Shown here piece by piece: positions 44,090-54,082 of a stretch of 58,498 nt of DNA. How positions within the stretch are numbered: the stretch's first letter is position 1; each line of letters begins with the position of its first letter. The stretch is from positions 1 to 58,498 of the forward strand of contig JAFZDP010000030.1 in NCBI GenBank assembly GCA_017561155.1, given 5' to 3'. The position numbers and the translations under genes are program-made. The notes under the pieces were generated by a model, which was not told the DNA's origin, did not search any database, and saw nothing but the letters and a program-made list of their open reading frames with translations. This stretch comes from Bacteroidales bacterium. Lineage in GTDB: Bacteria; Bacteroidota; Bacteroidia; Bacteroidales; P3.

Positions 44090-44626
44090 TTATTTTTCTT
44101 CCCACTTATTTTTGTGGACTTTTTCCCACATCATTTTTTCGGCATCGTAAGGTTTTCGTTGTTCGTTCTTGTATCCCAAGGCTATTATACATTCTACCTC
44201 TATATTTTCCGGCATAGACAATAGTTGCTTCACATATTGTCCGGCAGTAGTATTGTCGTCGTACATTCGTTCTCTTATCTGCACCCAACAGCTTCCTATT
44301 CCAAGATCCTCGGCTTGCAACTGCATAAATGCAGCCGCTATCGAAGTATCTTCTATCCAGGCTTCGCTTTGTTCTGTATTGGCTGCCACCACTATTGCTG
44401 CTGTAGCTGTTTCCAATGCCACTGCTCCAAACTTTTTGCAAGTTGCCAATGCTGCCAACATCTCTTTATTGTCGACTACCACAAATTGCCACGCACGACT
44501 ATTTTTAGAGGTTGGAGCCACAAGAGCTGCTTCCATTATCATATTCAACCGGTCTTGTGTAAGCACCTGGTCCGTATACTTTCTTGTACTTCTTCTACGC
44601 ATCAACAGTTCTTTCAAATTTTCCAT
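44090..44626 (-). CDS. Nitroreductase family flavoprotein
   Basis: A 178-residue FMN-binding oxidoreductase of the nitroreductase fold: RRRSTRKYTDQVLTQDRLNMIMEAALVAPTSKNSRAWQFVVVDN is the N-terminal FMN-binding segment. The internal GIGSCWVQIRERMYDD matches the second flavin-contact helix and dimer interface. The C-terminus includes IIALGYKNEQRKPYD. The length is that of the short form. The physiological substrate is unknown: members reduce quinones, nitroaromatics or flavins with NAD(P)H. A weak -7 box (TATCTTTG, 44684-44691) lies 58 bp upstream. The gene lies between two unrelated units. Confidence 0.93.
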   Translation of the reverse strand: MENLKELLMRRRSTRKYTDQVLTQDRLNMIMEAALVAPTSKNSRAWQFVVVDNKEMLAALATCKKFGAVALETATAAIVVAANTEQSEAWIEDTSIAAAFMQLQAEDLGIGSCWVQIRERMYDDNTTAGQYVKQLLSMPENIEVECIIALGYKNEQRKPYDAEKMMWEKVHKNKWEEK

Positions 44627-44683
44627 ACTATAATATTATTATATATCTTGTTAGTTATTTTGTTGCTATCATTTTATATTTTG

Positions 44684-44691
44684 CAAAGATA
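44684..44691 (-). promoter_or_regulatory. Possible -7 box for the nitroreductase gene
   Basis: TATCTTTG on the minus strand, just before the end of the barrel-protein gene. The TTG at 44704 is too close for a normal -33 box, so the call is tentative. Confidence 0.35.
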
Positions 44692-44702
44692 CGACTTTTT
44701 TC

Positions 44703-46748
44703 TCAAAAACCATATCTCAGCTGCAGTTTTATTTCTTGTTTATGATTGGCATCTATCATCTCCAACCCCGAACCTATGGTTACGTTTTCCGGATAGTACG
44801 ATATGCTGTACCGCAAAGCAAGTCGTAGATTTTTAGCTACCTCCCAATCCATAAGCAGATACATCCTAATACCCTTGCCATAAAAAGCAGGTGTAGAAAA
44901 CTCGTACAACAAATCCCTCTCGTATGTATATATCCGAGCATCATAGTCGGCAATATTGAAGTATGCACAACGTGCTACTAACGACAAAGGTCGTCTATCC
45001 GAATGATAGCACACCTCTTGGTAAACCAATACCCCACCGGTGTTGCCTACCATAGCAGGTGTAAAGCGTGAATATATTGCCCTAGTACTGAAACTCCATC
45101 TACTATCCGGCAAATAATTTATCTTCAGTTGCAATTGCTGCAATAGTGTTTGTTCAGTTATTGGCACGTGATTTTGTTCCGAACTTGCATTGGCTGTACT
45201 TTCTTTGCACCTATATTGCACCACCAACGAGGTATGCTTAAATATATTTTTTGTCAGCTTCAATCTGCAATCCATACCATTCGTAGGCGAATATACCTGA
45301 TACCTCAACCAAGGCATCTCAAACACATCAGCACTTGCCACCACACGTATATCCCAAGGTAATTTGAAATTAAAAACAGCCGCAAGTCCATTTTCGTTTC
45401 TGCTATCAGAATTTTGTCCCAGACCATTGCTGTACATATTTTGGTAGTCCTTGCCATAGTTTCGGTAGTATACCGATAAAGAGACATCATTCCCGGCCCA
45501 AAGCTGAGCACCTGCAATAGAGGCATTTTTTCCTTCGCCATCAAAAGCACTTTCGGCAAAAAGAAGAATATTTCTAAACAGATAAGATGCATCTACTCCC
45601 ACCGACATATTATTGCTTCCCGAAAAATAATAACAATTGTAGAAATATTCTTTTGGCGACAAAATAGCATCCAAATGCTGATAATATCCATTTATTCCTA
45701 GTGTAAAATTGGTATTGTTATATTGCAGACTACCTCCGGTTACAGTCTCTCCAACAAGGTCTTTCTTCTGCAATTCTTTTTCGGTTCTATGGTATCCGGA
45801 AGTATAAAAACTCTGAAACACATTCTGTCCGTTGTTTGCAACAGTCATATTAGTAGCATCACGTTTTTTGTAAGATACAAAAGCAGCCATCGACGTATGC
45901 TTACCTAATGCCACCTGCAAAGCACCCCCTTTCAAAAAATCGTGCTCAGCAAAAGGACTTACCGCCTTGACAACAGGTGCATACTTTTTGATATTGCCAT
46001 CGACAGTAAATTTCATACCACTACCGGTCCACATTGTAAGTCCCTGTCCCAGCTGTATATTGTAGTTTCCGACAGCCAGTTTCTGTACACGACCCACATT
46101 TTTAAGCATAAAGGTAACCCCATAATGATCGAACCCCAACTTCTGACTTTGCCCAAACAACTCTTCGCCGGCATCTTTATCGCCCGAAAAAGAAAAGAAT
46201 AAATTATCTTTATACTTGTAATTATATCTAAAATAATACCTAAACGAATCGCCAAGATAAGACGAATCAATATATCCTTTTTTTATTTCCAGAGTAGTCT
46301 TAGTACCCAATACCACAGTATGTTTACCTAAAGTCAACATATCCTTTATCGCCACAGACTTACCATCTTCTACAGGTTCTGCTACAACAAAGGGGTACAA
46401 TAGTTGAAGTGTAACCGAATCGATAACACTTATAAAAGTGAGTTCAGACAAACTAAGCATTTGTCCCTGCTGTTGAACATAAGCACGTATAGCATTGAGA
46501 TGTTTTTCTTGAACAAAAAACAGATTCAACAACTCTTTCGAAGTTGTATCGTTTACATTGATTTTATTTTCCAGATAAAAATTGAGAATCTCTAACACCT
46601 CGTTCTCGTCGGCAGAATATTCCGTCTGCTGAACATATATTTCCATATATTCCTCCAATGCCACGTCAACTCTACTTGTTTGACTCCATACTACCAATGG
46701 CAACAACCACAATACCCCTACTATCAATATCCGCTTCAACATAACCAT
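44703..46748 (-). CDS. Helix-hairpin-helix and outer-membrane barrel protein
   Basis: A 681-residue outer-membrane protein. A signal peptide (about residues 1-22, ending VVWSQ) leads into about 120 residues of helical segments of the degenerate ComEA/HhH type: LENKINVNDTTSKELLNLFFVQEKHLNAIRAYVQQQGQMLSLSELTFI. The GxG hairpin glycines are not clearly kept. The rest is rich in aromatic beta strands (FRYYFRYNYKYKDNLFFSFSGD, and later NIDIQ- and YSRFTPAM-like strands) and ends in an aromatic residue (LQLRYGF), as integral barrels do. The start overlaps the stop of the next gene in the form TGATG, so the two are coupled. Function is unknown; DNA binding at the surface is possible from the HhH resemblance. 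Confidence 0.75.
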   Translation of the reverse strand: MVMLKRILIVGVLWLLPLVVWSQTSRVDVALEEYMEIYVQQTEYSADENEVLEILNFYLENKINVNDTTSKELLNLFFVQEKHLNAIRAYVQQQGQMLSLSELTFISVIDSVTLQLLYPFVVAEPVEDGKSVAIKDMLTLGKHTVVLGTKTTLEIKKGYIDSSYLGDSFRYYFRYNYKYKDNLFFSFSGDKDAGEELFGQSQKLGFDHYGVTFMLKNVGRVQKLAVGNYNIQLGQGLTMWTGSGMKFTVDGNIKKYAPVVKAVSPFAEHDFLKGGALQVALGKHTSMAAFVSYKKRDATNMTVANNGQNVFQSFYTSGYHRTEKELQKKDLVGETVTGGSLQYNNTNFTLGINGYYQHLDAILSPKEYFYNCYYFSGSNNMSVGVDASYLFRNILLFAESAFDGEGKNASIAGAQLWAGNDVSLSVYYRNYGKDYQNMYSNGLGQNSDSRNENGLAAVFNFKLPWDIRVVASADVFEMPWLRYQVYSPTNGMDCRLKLTKNIFKHTSLVVQYRCKESTANASSEQNHVPITEQTLLQQLQLKINYLPDSRWSFSTRAIYSRFTPAMVGNTGGVLVYQEVCYHSDRRPLSLVARCAYFNIADYDARIYTYERDLLYEFSTPAFYGKGIRMYLLMDWEVAKNLRLALRYSISYYPENVTIGSGLEMIDANHKQEIKLQLRYGF

Positions 46749-47572
46749 CAGAAAGAATAATTAACAGTAATATTCGATGAAACACCTAAACTATTATGCA
46801 CATGTGCCGAGAAATCAATATTCAAATCACCGGTCAACAAACCTACGCCAAAAGTATACAATATAGGACAAGTAGAAAAACCGATACGGGCAAACATAAA
46901 ATCAAACACCTTATACTCCAATCCCCATCTAATATTATGTTTCATATACACATTCTTTTCTACCTCTACAGCAGCCTCTAATAATGGTGACACGGCATAA
47001 GAAGCCCCAAGTTTAAACAACGACGCTATAGAAATATCAGTATCCACAACTCTTCCCAATGGATTGAAAGCATAAAGCCCGATCACCCAACCATCAGAAG
47101 GTCGTACCTGCAATGCTACAGCAAAAGAAACATTATTATATTTGTCGTAATAGACATCAGAAGTTCCACAATGCAGATAATCCAACTCTACCCCCAACGA
47201 TACATATAGTCCCAATCTCTGAGCATATTGCATAGCCACACGCTGTTCGCTATAACCAATATTTCCAAAATGGGTATACCTTAAAGCCATAGCATTGATA
47301 CCACTGATAGGCACTGCCATCTGTATAGATTTATAACTCAACTCCGACAACATAAAGTTTTCGGCAAAACCTATACCTATATATCTATTGTTTAAATATG
47401 ACAACCCTGCAATATTATCTATAGTCGAACAGAAATCTTTAAGTCCGACAGACACGCCACCCATAGCAGCACCCCGCGAGCCTACAACAGGAAACTCGAA
47501 CTGAGAATAGGTCGAAAATGTCAGTGCAAAAAATAATGCAAACAGACTATACTTTTTTCGTATTTTGAACAT
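46748..47572 (-). CDS. PorV/FadL-type outer-membrane barrel protein
   Basis: A 274-residue barrel protein with a signal peptide (MFKIRKKYSLFALFFALTFSTYSQ). The mature N-terminus FPVVGSRGAAMGGVSVGLKD is the hallmark of the PorV/PorQ group of FadL-like barrels, in which a small N-terminal segment plugs the pore, and the ending SSNITVNYSF has the terminal aromatic residue of an integral barrel. The protein is shorter than PorV (about 390), closer to PorQ-type proteins. A role next to T9SS is possible but not shown. The ATG at 47572 was chosen over 47581 because it begins the basic signal-peptide N-terminus. It is upstream of and coupled to the HhH-barrel gene. Confidence 0.75.
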   Translation of the reverse strand: MFKIRKKYSLFALFFALTFSTYSQFEFPVVGSRGAAMGGVSVGLKDFCSTIDNIAGLSYLNNRYIGIGFAENFMLSELSYKSIQMAVPISGINAMALRYTHFGNIGYSEQRVAMQYAQRLGLYVSLGVELDYLHCGTSDVYYDKYNNVSFAVALQVRPSDGWVIGLYAFNPLGRVVDTDISIASLFKLGASYAVSPLLEAAVEVEKNVYMKHNIRWGLEYKVFDFMFARIGFSTCPILYTFGVGLLTGDLNIDFSAHVHNSLGVSSNITVNYSF

Positions 47573-47719
47573 ATCGCACAATATTTTTGTTGTAAAAATA
47601 CCTATAATTTGTAGTAAAAATACATTTTAACAATAACAGCATATCCATCTAACAAATTAATTATAAACACATTCCAATATTATATCCATTTTATTCAAGA
47701 TGCTAAATTATAAAAATAA

Positions 47720-47750
47720 TTGGTAATATAAATAATAATGTTTACTTTTG
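47720..47750 (+). promoter_or_regulatory. Promoter for the PLD-type synthase gene
   Basis: TTG (47720-47722), 20 bp, TACTTTTG (47743-47750); the start codon at 47771 is 20 bp further on. A good match to the consensus spacing. Confidence 0.7.
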
Positions 47751-47770
47751 CAGTTCATAACTAAGAAAAT

Positions 47771-48838
47771 ATGGAATTACAAAATGTAAAACTTTTCGAC
47801 GACAACCTTGAATTATACTCCTCTCAATTGACCGATATAGAGAATGCCAAACACTATATATTTTTGGAAGTCTTCCGCTTCAACGAAGATGCAATGGGGC
47901 AAAAATATTGTATGGCATTAGCCAAGAAAGCCAAACAAGGAGTTAAAGTAAAAGTACTCGTCGATGCTTGGGGAACAAAACAAGACTCTACCTTTCTGAA
48001 TCCTATAGTAGAAGCCGGTGGAGAGGTTCGTTTTTTTCAAAAACTATATCTGACTCTCAATTTTATTTCAAACAATCACCGCAGAAATCACCGCAAACTA
48101 CTTGTTATAGACAACGAGATAGCATATATGGGGTCGGCAAATATATCGGCCTACTCGCTGGTATGGAGAGAGCTAAATATACGCATCGAAGACCGTATGG
48201 CACGACTATTCAGAAAAGTGTTTTTAGACAACTTTGCTTTGTACAAAAAATTCAATATCGACAAGATAAGATTCAAACGCAACATATTCTACAAGCAGTT
48301 GATGATAATGCAAGAAGTTCCCTCGAGAAACAGACAACGCTTGCGACACAAATACGAACAGCTGATAAAGAACGCGAAAAAGAATATAGTGATAGAGACT
48401 CCTTATTTTCTTCCTAGTTCGAAACTAAGGAAAGCCTTGACTTGGGCTGTGCACAGAGGGGTAAACGTTACTGTAGTTATGCCCAAACACTCCGATGTGC
48501 AAACAGTAGACATCATAAGACGACACTACTTGGGACGAATGCACAAAAACGGCATAAACATTAAGTTTTATACACCGACCAACTTACACGCAAAATGTGT
48601 GTTTGTAGACGAAGAAACATTCTCGATAACATCGGCGAACTTTGACTATCGCAGTTTTCAACATCAACACGAGATAGCACTTATAGGAAAAGAGAAAAAG
48701 ATAACCAAACTACTGAAAGCACACATAGACACTACATTAGAAAGTTGCGAAGACTTCGACTATCAAAAATGGCTAAACCGCACACGTTTCGAGAAATTTT
48801 TCGAATGGTTTTTGCTACCTCTAAGGTTCTTGATGTAG
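47771..48838 (+). CDS. Phospholipase D-type cardiolipin synthase (ClsB-like)
   Basis: A 355-residue phosphatidyltransferase of the PLD superfamily, which joins phospholipids or glycerol to make cardiolipin or phosphatidylglycerol. It has two HKD motifs: HRKLLVIDNEIAYMGSANIS (about residues 115-134) and LHAKCVFVDEETFSITSANF (about 275-294), each with the His, Lys and Asp. No N-terminal membrane helices are present, as in ClsB and unlike ClsA. The C-terminus is basic and aromatic (FEKFFEWFLLPLRFLM), probably contacting the membrane. The gene has its own promoter and is followed by a spacer of 142 bp. Substrate specificity is inferred from the family. Confidence 0.9.
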   Translation: MELQNVKLFDDNLELYSSQLTDIENAKHYIFLEVFRFNEDAMGQKYCMALAKKAKQGVKVKVLVDAWGTKQDSTFLNPIVEAGGEVRFFQKLYLTLNFISNNHRRNHRKLLVIDNEIAYMGSANISAYSLVWRELNIRIEDRMARLFRKVFLDNFALYKKFNIDKIRFKRNIFYKQLMIMQEVPSRNRQRLRHKYEQLIKNAKKNIVIETPYFLPSSKLRKALTWAVHRGVNVTVVMPKHSDVQTVDIIRRHYLGRMHKNGINIKFYTPTNLHAKCVFVDEETFSITSANFDYRSFQHQHEIALIGKEKKITKLLKAHIDTTLESCEDFDYQKWLNRTRFEKFFEWFLLPLRFLM

Positions 48839-48909
48839 TGATAGGCCGTCATATTATTCGAGACACAGCCATACATAAATTCAGCAGCAATCCTAAGTCG
48901 TAGCGAACC

Positions 48910-48941
48910 TTTGTCCGATTCAAAAAAAAAGCGTACCTTTG
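48910..48941 (+). promoter_or_regulatory. Promoter for the AspT-like transporter unit
   Basis: TTTG (48910-48913), 20 bp, TACCTTTG (48934-48941), 40 bp before the start codon at 48981. Probably serves the transporter and the two-component genes downstream. Confidence 0.75.
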
Positions 48942-48980
48942 CAAATTGAATTTTAGATAAACATCAACTATAAAAAGGAT

Positions 48981-50654
48981 ATGAATTGGATTAACGATTT
49001 GATATTTGGCACCGGCATAGGACACAGCGTTATGTTGTTGTGTATATGTATAGTATGTGGAATATTATTGGGACGAATAAAGATATTTGGAATATCTTTA
49101 GGTATAACTTTTGTGCTTTTTGTGGGCATAGTTATGGGACATTTTGGCATCACAATGAACCCCGAAGTTATGCATTTTATGAAAGAATTTGGGCTTATAC
49201 TCTTTGTTTTTTCGGTCGGAATGCAAGTAGGACCCGGATTTTTTTCGTCTTTCAAACAAGGAGGTATAACCTTAAATATGCTAGCAACAGGTGTTGTACT
49301 ACTTGGAGTAGCAGCCACCATAATTATCCATTTTGTGACAGGCTTACCTATGGAAACAATGGTAGGTATACTATCAGGTGCAGTAACCAATACGCCCGGT
49401 CTTGGTGCAGCACAAACAGCATATACCGATATGACAGGTGCTAGTGCTAATGGCATTGCTCTTGGATATGCAGTATGTTACCCTTTGGGTGTGGTAGGTA
49501 TAATATTGTCTATAGTAGTTATACGATATGTATTTAAAATCAGTTTCGAACGCGAACAACAAGAGCTTGATGCACTAGACAACTCTGCTGCAAACCAAGC
49601 CAAACTATTCACCCTTGAAGTTCACAACCCTGCAATATTCGGACACAAAGTAGCAGATGTAGCCAAACTATTAGTACACCGCGAACTAGTGATAAGCAGA
49701 GTACTACACATAGATGGCACTATGGAGATTGCTTCGTCGGATACTATACTAAACGAAGGCGACAAAGTGTTTGTGATAACCATAGAATCGGATATAGAAG
49801 TAATAGCTACCATAATAGGAAACGTAATTCCTATGAAACCCGAAGAGTGGTACAAGCTAGACAAAAGCCTTATATCTCGTAGAATCATCGTGACCAAAAA
49901 CGAATTAAACGGAAAACGTTTGGGCGAACTTAATTTGAGAAAATTGTATCACATAAACATATCGCGTATCAACAGATCGGGGGTAGACCTTGTGGCACGT
50001 CCGAACCTAATACTTCAACTTGGCGACAGACTGACAGTTGTGGGTGGCGAAGAAGATGTGAAAAAAGTAGAAGAGATACTTGGCAATAGTATGAAACGCC
50101 TAAACGAACCAAACCTTATAACTCTGTTTTTAGGTATATTCTTAGGAGTATTGGCAGGTAGCATACCTATTATGTTCCCGGGCATACCTCAACCCGTCAA
50201 ACTAGGTCTTGCAGGAGGTCCACTTATTGTAGCAATACTAATATCGAAATTTGGATACAAATACAAACTTATCACCTACAACACCATAAGCTCCAACCTT
50301 ATGTTACGCGAAATAGGTATAACCATATTTTTGGCTTGTGTAGGTATAGGTGCCGGCGAAGGATTTATAGATACTATCATAAATAAAGGCGGTCTTATAT
50401 GGATGCTATATGGTTTCATAATATCGTTTGTTCCTTTGTTTATAATGGGTATTATAGGTCGCAAAGTGTGCAAGATAAACTACTTTACCCTTATGGGACT
50501 TATGGCCGGTTCTACCACCGACCCTCCTGCCCTTGCTTATAGCAACGCTACTGCCGGAAACGACGCTCCTGCTGTAGGATACGCTACTGTATATCCTCTT
50601 ACTATGTTTTTAAGAGTACTTACTGCTCAACTATTGATACTTATTTTCTGTTAG
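48981..50654 (+). CDS. AspT/YidE-type transporter with RCK_C domains
   Basis: A 557-residue membrane protein of the aspartate:alanine antiporter/YidE family. The first hydrophobic domain of about five helices includes the duplicated signature [21 protein letters not shown] and [16 protein letters not shown]. Two cytosolic RCK_C (TrkA-C-like) domains follow, at about 200-285 ([19 protein letters not shown]) and 290-375 ([24 protein letters not shown]), which usually bind nucleotides or ions. The second set of helices mirrors the first ([16 protein letters not shown] and [18 protein letters not shown]). The substrate is not known for most members. The response-regulator gene begins 18 bp after its stop codon, so the transporter and the two-component system are one transcription unit. 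Confidence 0.93.
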   Translation: MNWINDLIFGTGIGHSVMLLCICIVCGILLGRIKIFGISLGITFVLFVGIVMGHFGITMNPEVMHFMKEFGLILFVFSVGMQVGPGFFSSFKQGGITLNMLATGVVLLGVAATIIIHFVTGLPMETMVGILSGAVTNTPGLGAAQTAYTDMTGASANGIALGYAVCYPLGVVGIILSIVVIRYVFKISFEREQQELDALDNSAANQAKLFTLEVHNPAIFGHKVADVAKLLVHRELVISRVLHIDGTMEIASSDTILNEGDKVFVITIESDIEVIATIIGNVIPMKPEEWYKLDKSLISRRIIVTKNELNGKRLGELNLRKLYHINISRINRSGVDLVARPNLILQLGDRLTVVGGEEDVKKVEEILGNSMKRLNEPNLITLFLGIFLGVLAGSIPIMFPGIPQPVKLGLAGGPLIVAILISKFGYKYKLITYNTISSNLMLREIGITIFLACVGIGAGEGFIDTIINKGGLIWMLYGFIISFVPLFIMGIIGRKVCKINYFTLMGLMAGSTTDPPALAYSNATAGNDAPAVGYATVYPLTMFLRVLTAQLLILIFC

Positions 50655-50672
50655 CTCAAAAACACAACACAG

Positions 50673-51359
50673 ATGAGTAAGATACTGATTGTCGACGACG
50701 AAGAGGATTTGTGCGAAATTCTTAAGTTTAATCTCGAAAGCGAAGGTTACAATGTAGATACCGCCAATTCAGCCGAAGAAGGACTAAAAATTCTTTCGAC
50801 GGAACATATTCTTGTACTTCTCGATGTGATGATGGATGATATGAACGGCTTTCAAATGGCCAACAAAATACGCAAAGACCTACACAGCGAAGTGCCTATA
50901 ATATTCCTTACGGCCAAAGATACCGAAAACGATATGCTTACAGGCTTCAATGTTGGTGGCGACGACTACATAACCAAACCATTCTCGCTGAAAGCAGTAT
51001 TGGCCAGAATAAAAGCAGTGCTACGCAGAGTTCCAAAAACAGAAATAGAAAAAGAAATTACAATAGCATCGGTATTCGAATATAACGGATTGAAGATAAA
51101 CTTCGACACTAAGAAGACAACTATAAATTCAAGAGAGATACAGCTTACACGCAAAGAATATATGATACTTGCCCTTTTGACACAATCGCCTAAACGATTC
51201 TTTTCGCGAGAGCAAATACTATCACAAGTGTGGGACGACGACACTTATGTAACAGAACGCAGCGTCGACGTGCACATAACACGATTGAGAAGAAAACTTG
51301 GCGATTTGGGTGTATGTATAATAAACCGTACCGGATTTGGCTATTCGTTCGACAACTAA
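50673..51359 (+). CDS. OmpR/PhoB-type response regulator
   Basis: A 228-residue DNA-binding regulator. The receiver domain has the acidic pocket Asp8, Asp9, the phosphorylated Asp51 in VLLDVMMDDMNGF, the Thr in IIFLTAKDTENDML and the Lys in DDYITKPFSLKAV. The C-terminal winged-helix domain (about 130-228) contains INSREIQLTRKEYMILALLTQ and the recognition helix and wing TERSVDVHITRLRRKLG. The histidine kinase gene begins 28 bp downstream. It probably controls envelope genes, since it shares its transcript with a transporter; the target is unknown. Confidence 0.96.
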   Translation: MSKILIVDDEEDLCEILKFNLESEGYNVDTANSAEEGLKILSTEHILVLLDVMMDDMNGFQMANKIRKDLHSEVPIIFLTAKDTENDMLTGFNVGGDDYITKPFSLKAVLARIKAVLRRVPKTEIEKEITIASVFEYNGLKINFDTKKTTINSREIQLTRKEYMILALLTQSPKRFFSREQILSQVWDDDTYVTERSVDVHITRLRRKLGDLGVCIINRTGFGYSFDN

Positions 51360-51387
51360 CATTCCCCCCCAAAAAAATAAAGCAACT

Positions 51388-52788
51388 ATGAAAAAAATAC
51401 ATTTATCGCACAAACAACGATTGGTGTTTTATTTTCTTCTTTCATTTGTATTGTACATCATAGCAGTGGTTGTAATACAAACCTCGATAAGCAAAAAACA
51501 CCAACGTGAAACCAAAACAGAAGTAGCTAAAACATACCTTTCCATAGCTCAAAAAGAACTCAACAATGGTCAGGACATAAATGAAGTGCTGAAAATATTA
51601 CCCCAAAACTACCGACTTACAATAATAAACAACAAAGGTTCGGTATGCTATGATAATATAGCCAACAGCACAGCAAACCACAACGAACGTCCAGAAATAA
51701 TATCAGCAAAGACCGATAGCGTAGGTGTATATTTTAGAACATCCGAAACAACAAATCAAGACTATATATATGTTGCCACACAGTTAGCCAACGGCAATAC
51801 CATACGAATAGCAACACCATACGAAGTAAGCAACCAATACTTGGCAAACATCGACAATATTTTGTTGTACATTGCAGTGTTTGTTTTCTTTGCGGCTATA
51901 CTACTTGCTATATACTTTTCCGACAAATTTTTGGGAGTAATGACCACTCTGAAAAACTTTGTGGCATCGGCCGAAAAGGGCAATGTAGACTACGAAGCGG
52001 TACACTTTCCCGACACATATTCGGGCGAAGTGGGCAGCAAAATAATATCGCTATACAAGCAGTTGGAGATAAGCAAGCTGCAGATTATAGAAGAAAAAGA
52101 CCGAAACAGAAAAATGAAACAAGAGATGACCAACAACATCTCGCACGAACTAAAAACTCCAGTAAGTAGTATAAGAGGATATTTGGAAATACTACTAGGC
52201 TCTAAACCTGTACCCGACGACAAACGCCAATACTTTTTGGAACGCTCGTACTCTCAGACACTGCGACTATCGAATTTGATAAACGACGTGTCGATAATAA
52301 ACAAGATGGAAGAATCGGCAGAGCTATTCCAAAAAGAAAAAATAACGATAGCCGAAATAGCCAACGAAGCCATAGTAGAACTTGAAGACAAAATACAAGA
52401 ACGCAACATCACCATAAAAAACAACATATCGGACAGCATAGCCATAAACGGAAACCACAGCTTGGTGTATGGTATTTTCCGCAACCTGATAGAAAACGCT
52501 GTATTTTATGCCGGCGACAACATTACCATAGGCATGGAATGCCATAGAGAGGACCAAAACTTCTACTACTTCCGCTTTTACGATACAGGGTGCGGTATTG
52601 ACGAGAAATATATAACACGCATATTCGACCGTTTCCTTCGCATCGATGAAGGACGTAGCAGGAAAAATGGTGGCACAGGATTGGGACTTTCCATTGTGAA
52701 ACATGCTGTACTGTTTCACAACGGTGGCATCATAGCCAAAAATGCTGCAACAGGAGGTTTAGAGTTCTTTTTCTCGTTAGAAAAATAG
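51388..52788 (+). CDS. Membrane sensor histidine kinase
   Basis: A 466-residue PhoR/BaeS-type kinase with two membrane helices (about residues 11-32 and 165-187) enclosing a periplasmic sensor of about 130 residues (KNNKGSVCYDNIANS, VYFRTSETTNQDYIYVATQL) that resembles a dCache or PAS-like fold. The H-box has the phosphorylated His in MTNNISHELKTPVSSIRGYLEIL; the N-box is FRNLIENAVFYAG, the D/G1 box is YDTGCGIDEKYI and the G2 box is NGGTGLGLSIVKH. The open frame reaches upstream to 51337, inside the regulator gene; the ATG at 51388 gives the proper basic N-terminus (MKKIHLSHKQRL). It converges with an MFS gene. Confidence 0.96.
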   Translation: MKKIHLSHKQRLVFYFLLSFVLYIIAVVVIQTSISKKHQRETKTEVAKTYLSIAQKELNNGQDINEVLKILPQNYRLTIINNKGSVCYDNIANSTANHNERPEIISAKTDSVGVYFRTSETTNQDYIYVATQLANGNTIRIATPYEVSNQYLANIDNILLYIAVFVFFAAILLAIYFSDKFLGVMTTLKNFVASAEKGNVDYEAVHFPDTYSGEVGSKIISLYKQLEISKLQIIEEKDRNRKMKQEMTNNISHELKTPVSSIRGYLEILLGSKPVPDDKRQYFLERSYSQTLRLSNLINDVSIINKMEESAELFQKEKITIAEIANEAIVELEDKIQERNITIKNNISDSIAINGNHSLVYGIFRNLIENAVFYAGDNITIGMECHREDQNFYYFRFYDTGCGIDEKYITRIFDRFLRIDEGRSRKNGGTGLGLSIVKHAVLFHNGGIIAKNAATGGLEFFFSLEK

Positions 52789-52805
52789 TCTATCCCTCCA
52801 AACTA

Positions 52806-53987
52806 CTATTTTCCAAATGCAAATCCTTTTCGGCACTTCAAAGCCACCAGTGTTGCCATAAAGCACAATAGGCTATTGACAACAAATATAAAATCGGGAC
52901 TATTGTTTGAAAATACCACCTCGAACATCTTGATGATAAAAGGACTTATCAATACCGCAAGATAGTTCATCGACATGACAAAGGCCAACGCCATAATAAC
53001 ATTACCCGACGCCGACAATTTGGCTGTTTTGTCGTAAATAAGAGGTTGAATAACACCATAGCCAAACCCGGCAAGCACCGAACCTATGATAAATAGCACT
53101 ATGTGGCGAGAAAAGAATATAATTATAAGTCCTATGGCCATAAACAGCAAATTTAACCAATTGACACTCGACTGTGTTTTGTCTAAAATTTGAGTTATGA
53201 AAAATCCCGGTATAGTTATAGCCAAGAAGAACACCGATATCACAGTTCCCGACATTTCGCTACTCATTTTGTACTGTTCCATAAGGAATGGCAAATTCAA
53301 AGGTACAGAAAGCACGCTGTAGGTGACAAAAAAGTACAACAACATTAGCGACAATAGCTTTTGCCTATCTATTGGCTGTTGGGGCGTAGCAGTCGTTTTG
53401 GCAATAGTTGCCGACGACGATTTGGGCAAAAAGTAACACAAAACTATCGACAGCAATGGCAAACAATACACCACAAACGGAGCATGCCAATTGATGTTTG
53501 CCAACCATCCTGTAACGTAGGTTGCAACTACGAGAGTGAGATTGTTTATACCTGAGCTGATACCTAGTTGTTGGGTACGATAGCGTCCATCGAAATATTC
53601 GGCTATAAGACCCGTAGACAATGGTATGACTATACCTGCACCCACTCCCAGTATGCAACTTACCACTATAAGTCCCAACATACTATTGATAAAAAAATAC
53701 GACACGCCGCTAAGTAAAAATATCGTCAAACCCACCAACAATATTCCTACCTTGTTTTTGCTTGCCGACAATCGGCCGGACAAAAACAGAAAGGGTATTA
53801 CCAACATCGAGGGCAACGACGACAACATTTGTATTTCCAAATCGGAAGTGTGAGGAAACACCGTTTTCAAATCGCCCATAATTGGAGATATAGCCAAGCC
53901 GGGCAACGATGTTATGGCCGACACCGACCAAATAGCCAAAAGTGCCAATACCGATATTTGCATTTTTCCTGTTTCTATCTTTTTCAT
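52806..53987 (-). CDS. Major facilitator superfamily transporter
   Basis: A 393-residue, 12-helix transporter. The N-terminus (ALLAIWSVSAITSLPGLAISPIMGDLKTVFPHTSDLEIQML) and the loop 2-3 FLFLSGRLSASKNKVGILL are typical of the drug/sugar MFS group. A second RxxR-like loop (FDGRYRTQQLGISSGINNL) lies in the first half. The C-terminal half begins after a polar linker with STIAKTTATPQQPIDRQ. The substrate is unknown. The start is probably 53987. Downstream on the same strand lies rocD (54152), with a terminator in the 164-bp gap. Confidence 0.92.
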   Translation of the reverse strand: MKKIETGKMQISVLALLAIWSVSAITSLPGLAISPIMGDLKTVFPHTSDLEIQMLSSLPSMLVIPFLFLSGRLSASKNKVGILLVGLTIFLLSGVSYFFINSMLGLIVVSCILGVGAGIVIPLSTGLIAEYFDGRYRTQQLGISSGINNLTLVVATYVTGWLANINWHAPFVVYCLPLLSIVLCYFLPKSSSATIAKTTATPQQPIDRQKLLSLMLLYFFVTYSVLSVPLNLPFLMEQYKMSSEMSGTVISVFFLAITIPGFFITQILDKTQSSVNWLNLLFMAIGLIIIFFSRHIVLFIIGSVLAGFGYGVIQPLIYDKTAKLSASGNVIMALAFVMSMNYLAVLISPFIIKMFEVVFSNNSPDFIFVVNSLLCFMATLVALKCRKGFAFGK

Positions 53988-54082
53988 AACTGTTTTCTTT
54001 TTTTAGTACGATGTAGCATAAACACATTTTCTGCGCCCTTAGTTTTACAACACGTCGTTTTTTGGCATTATGCTTTCTGGAT

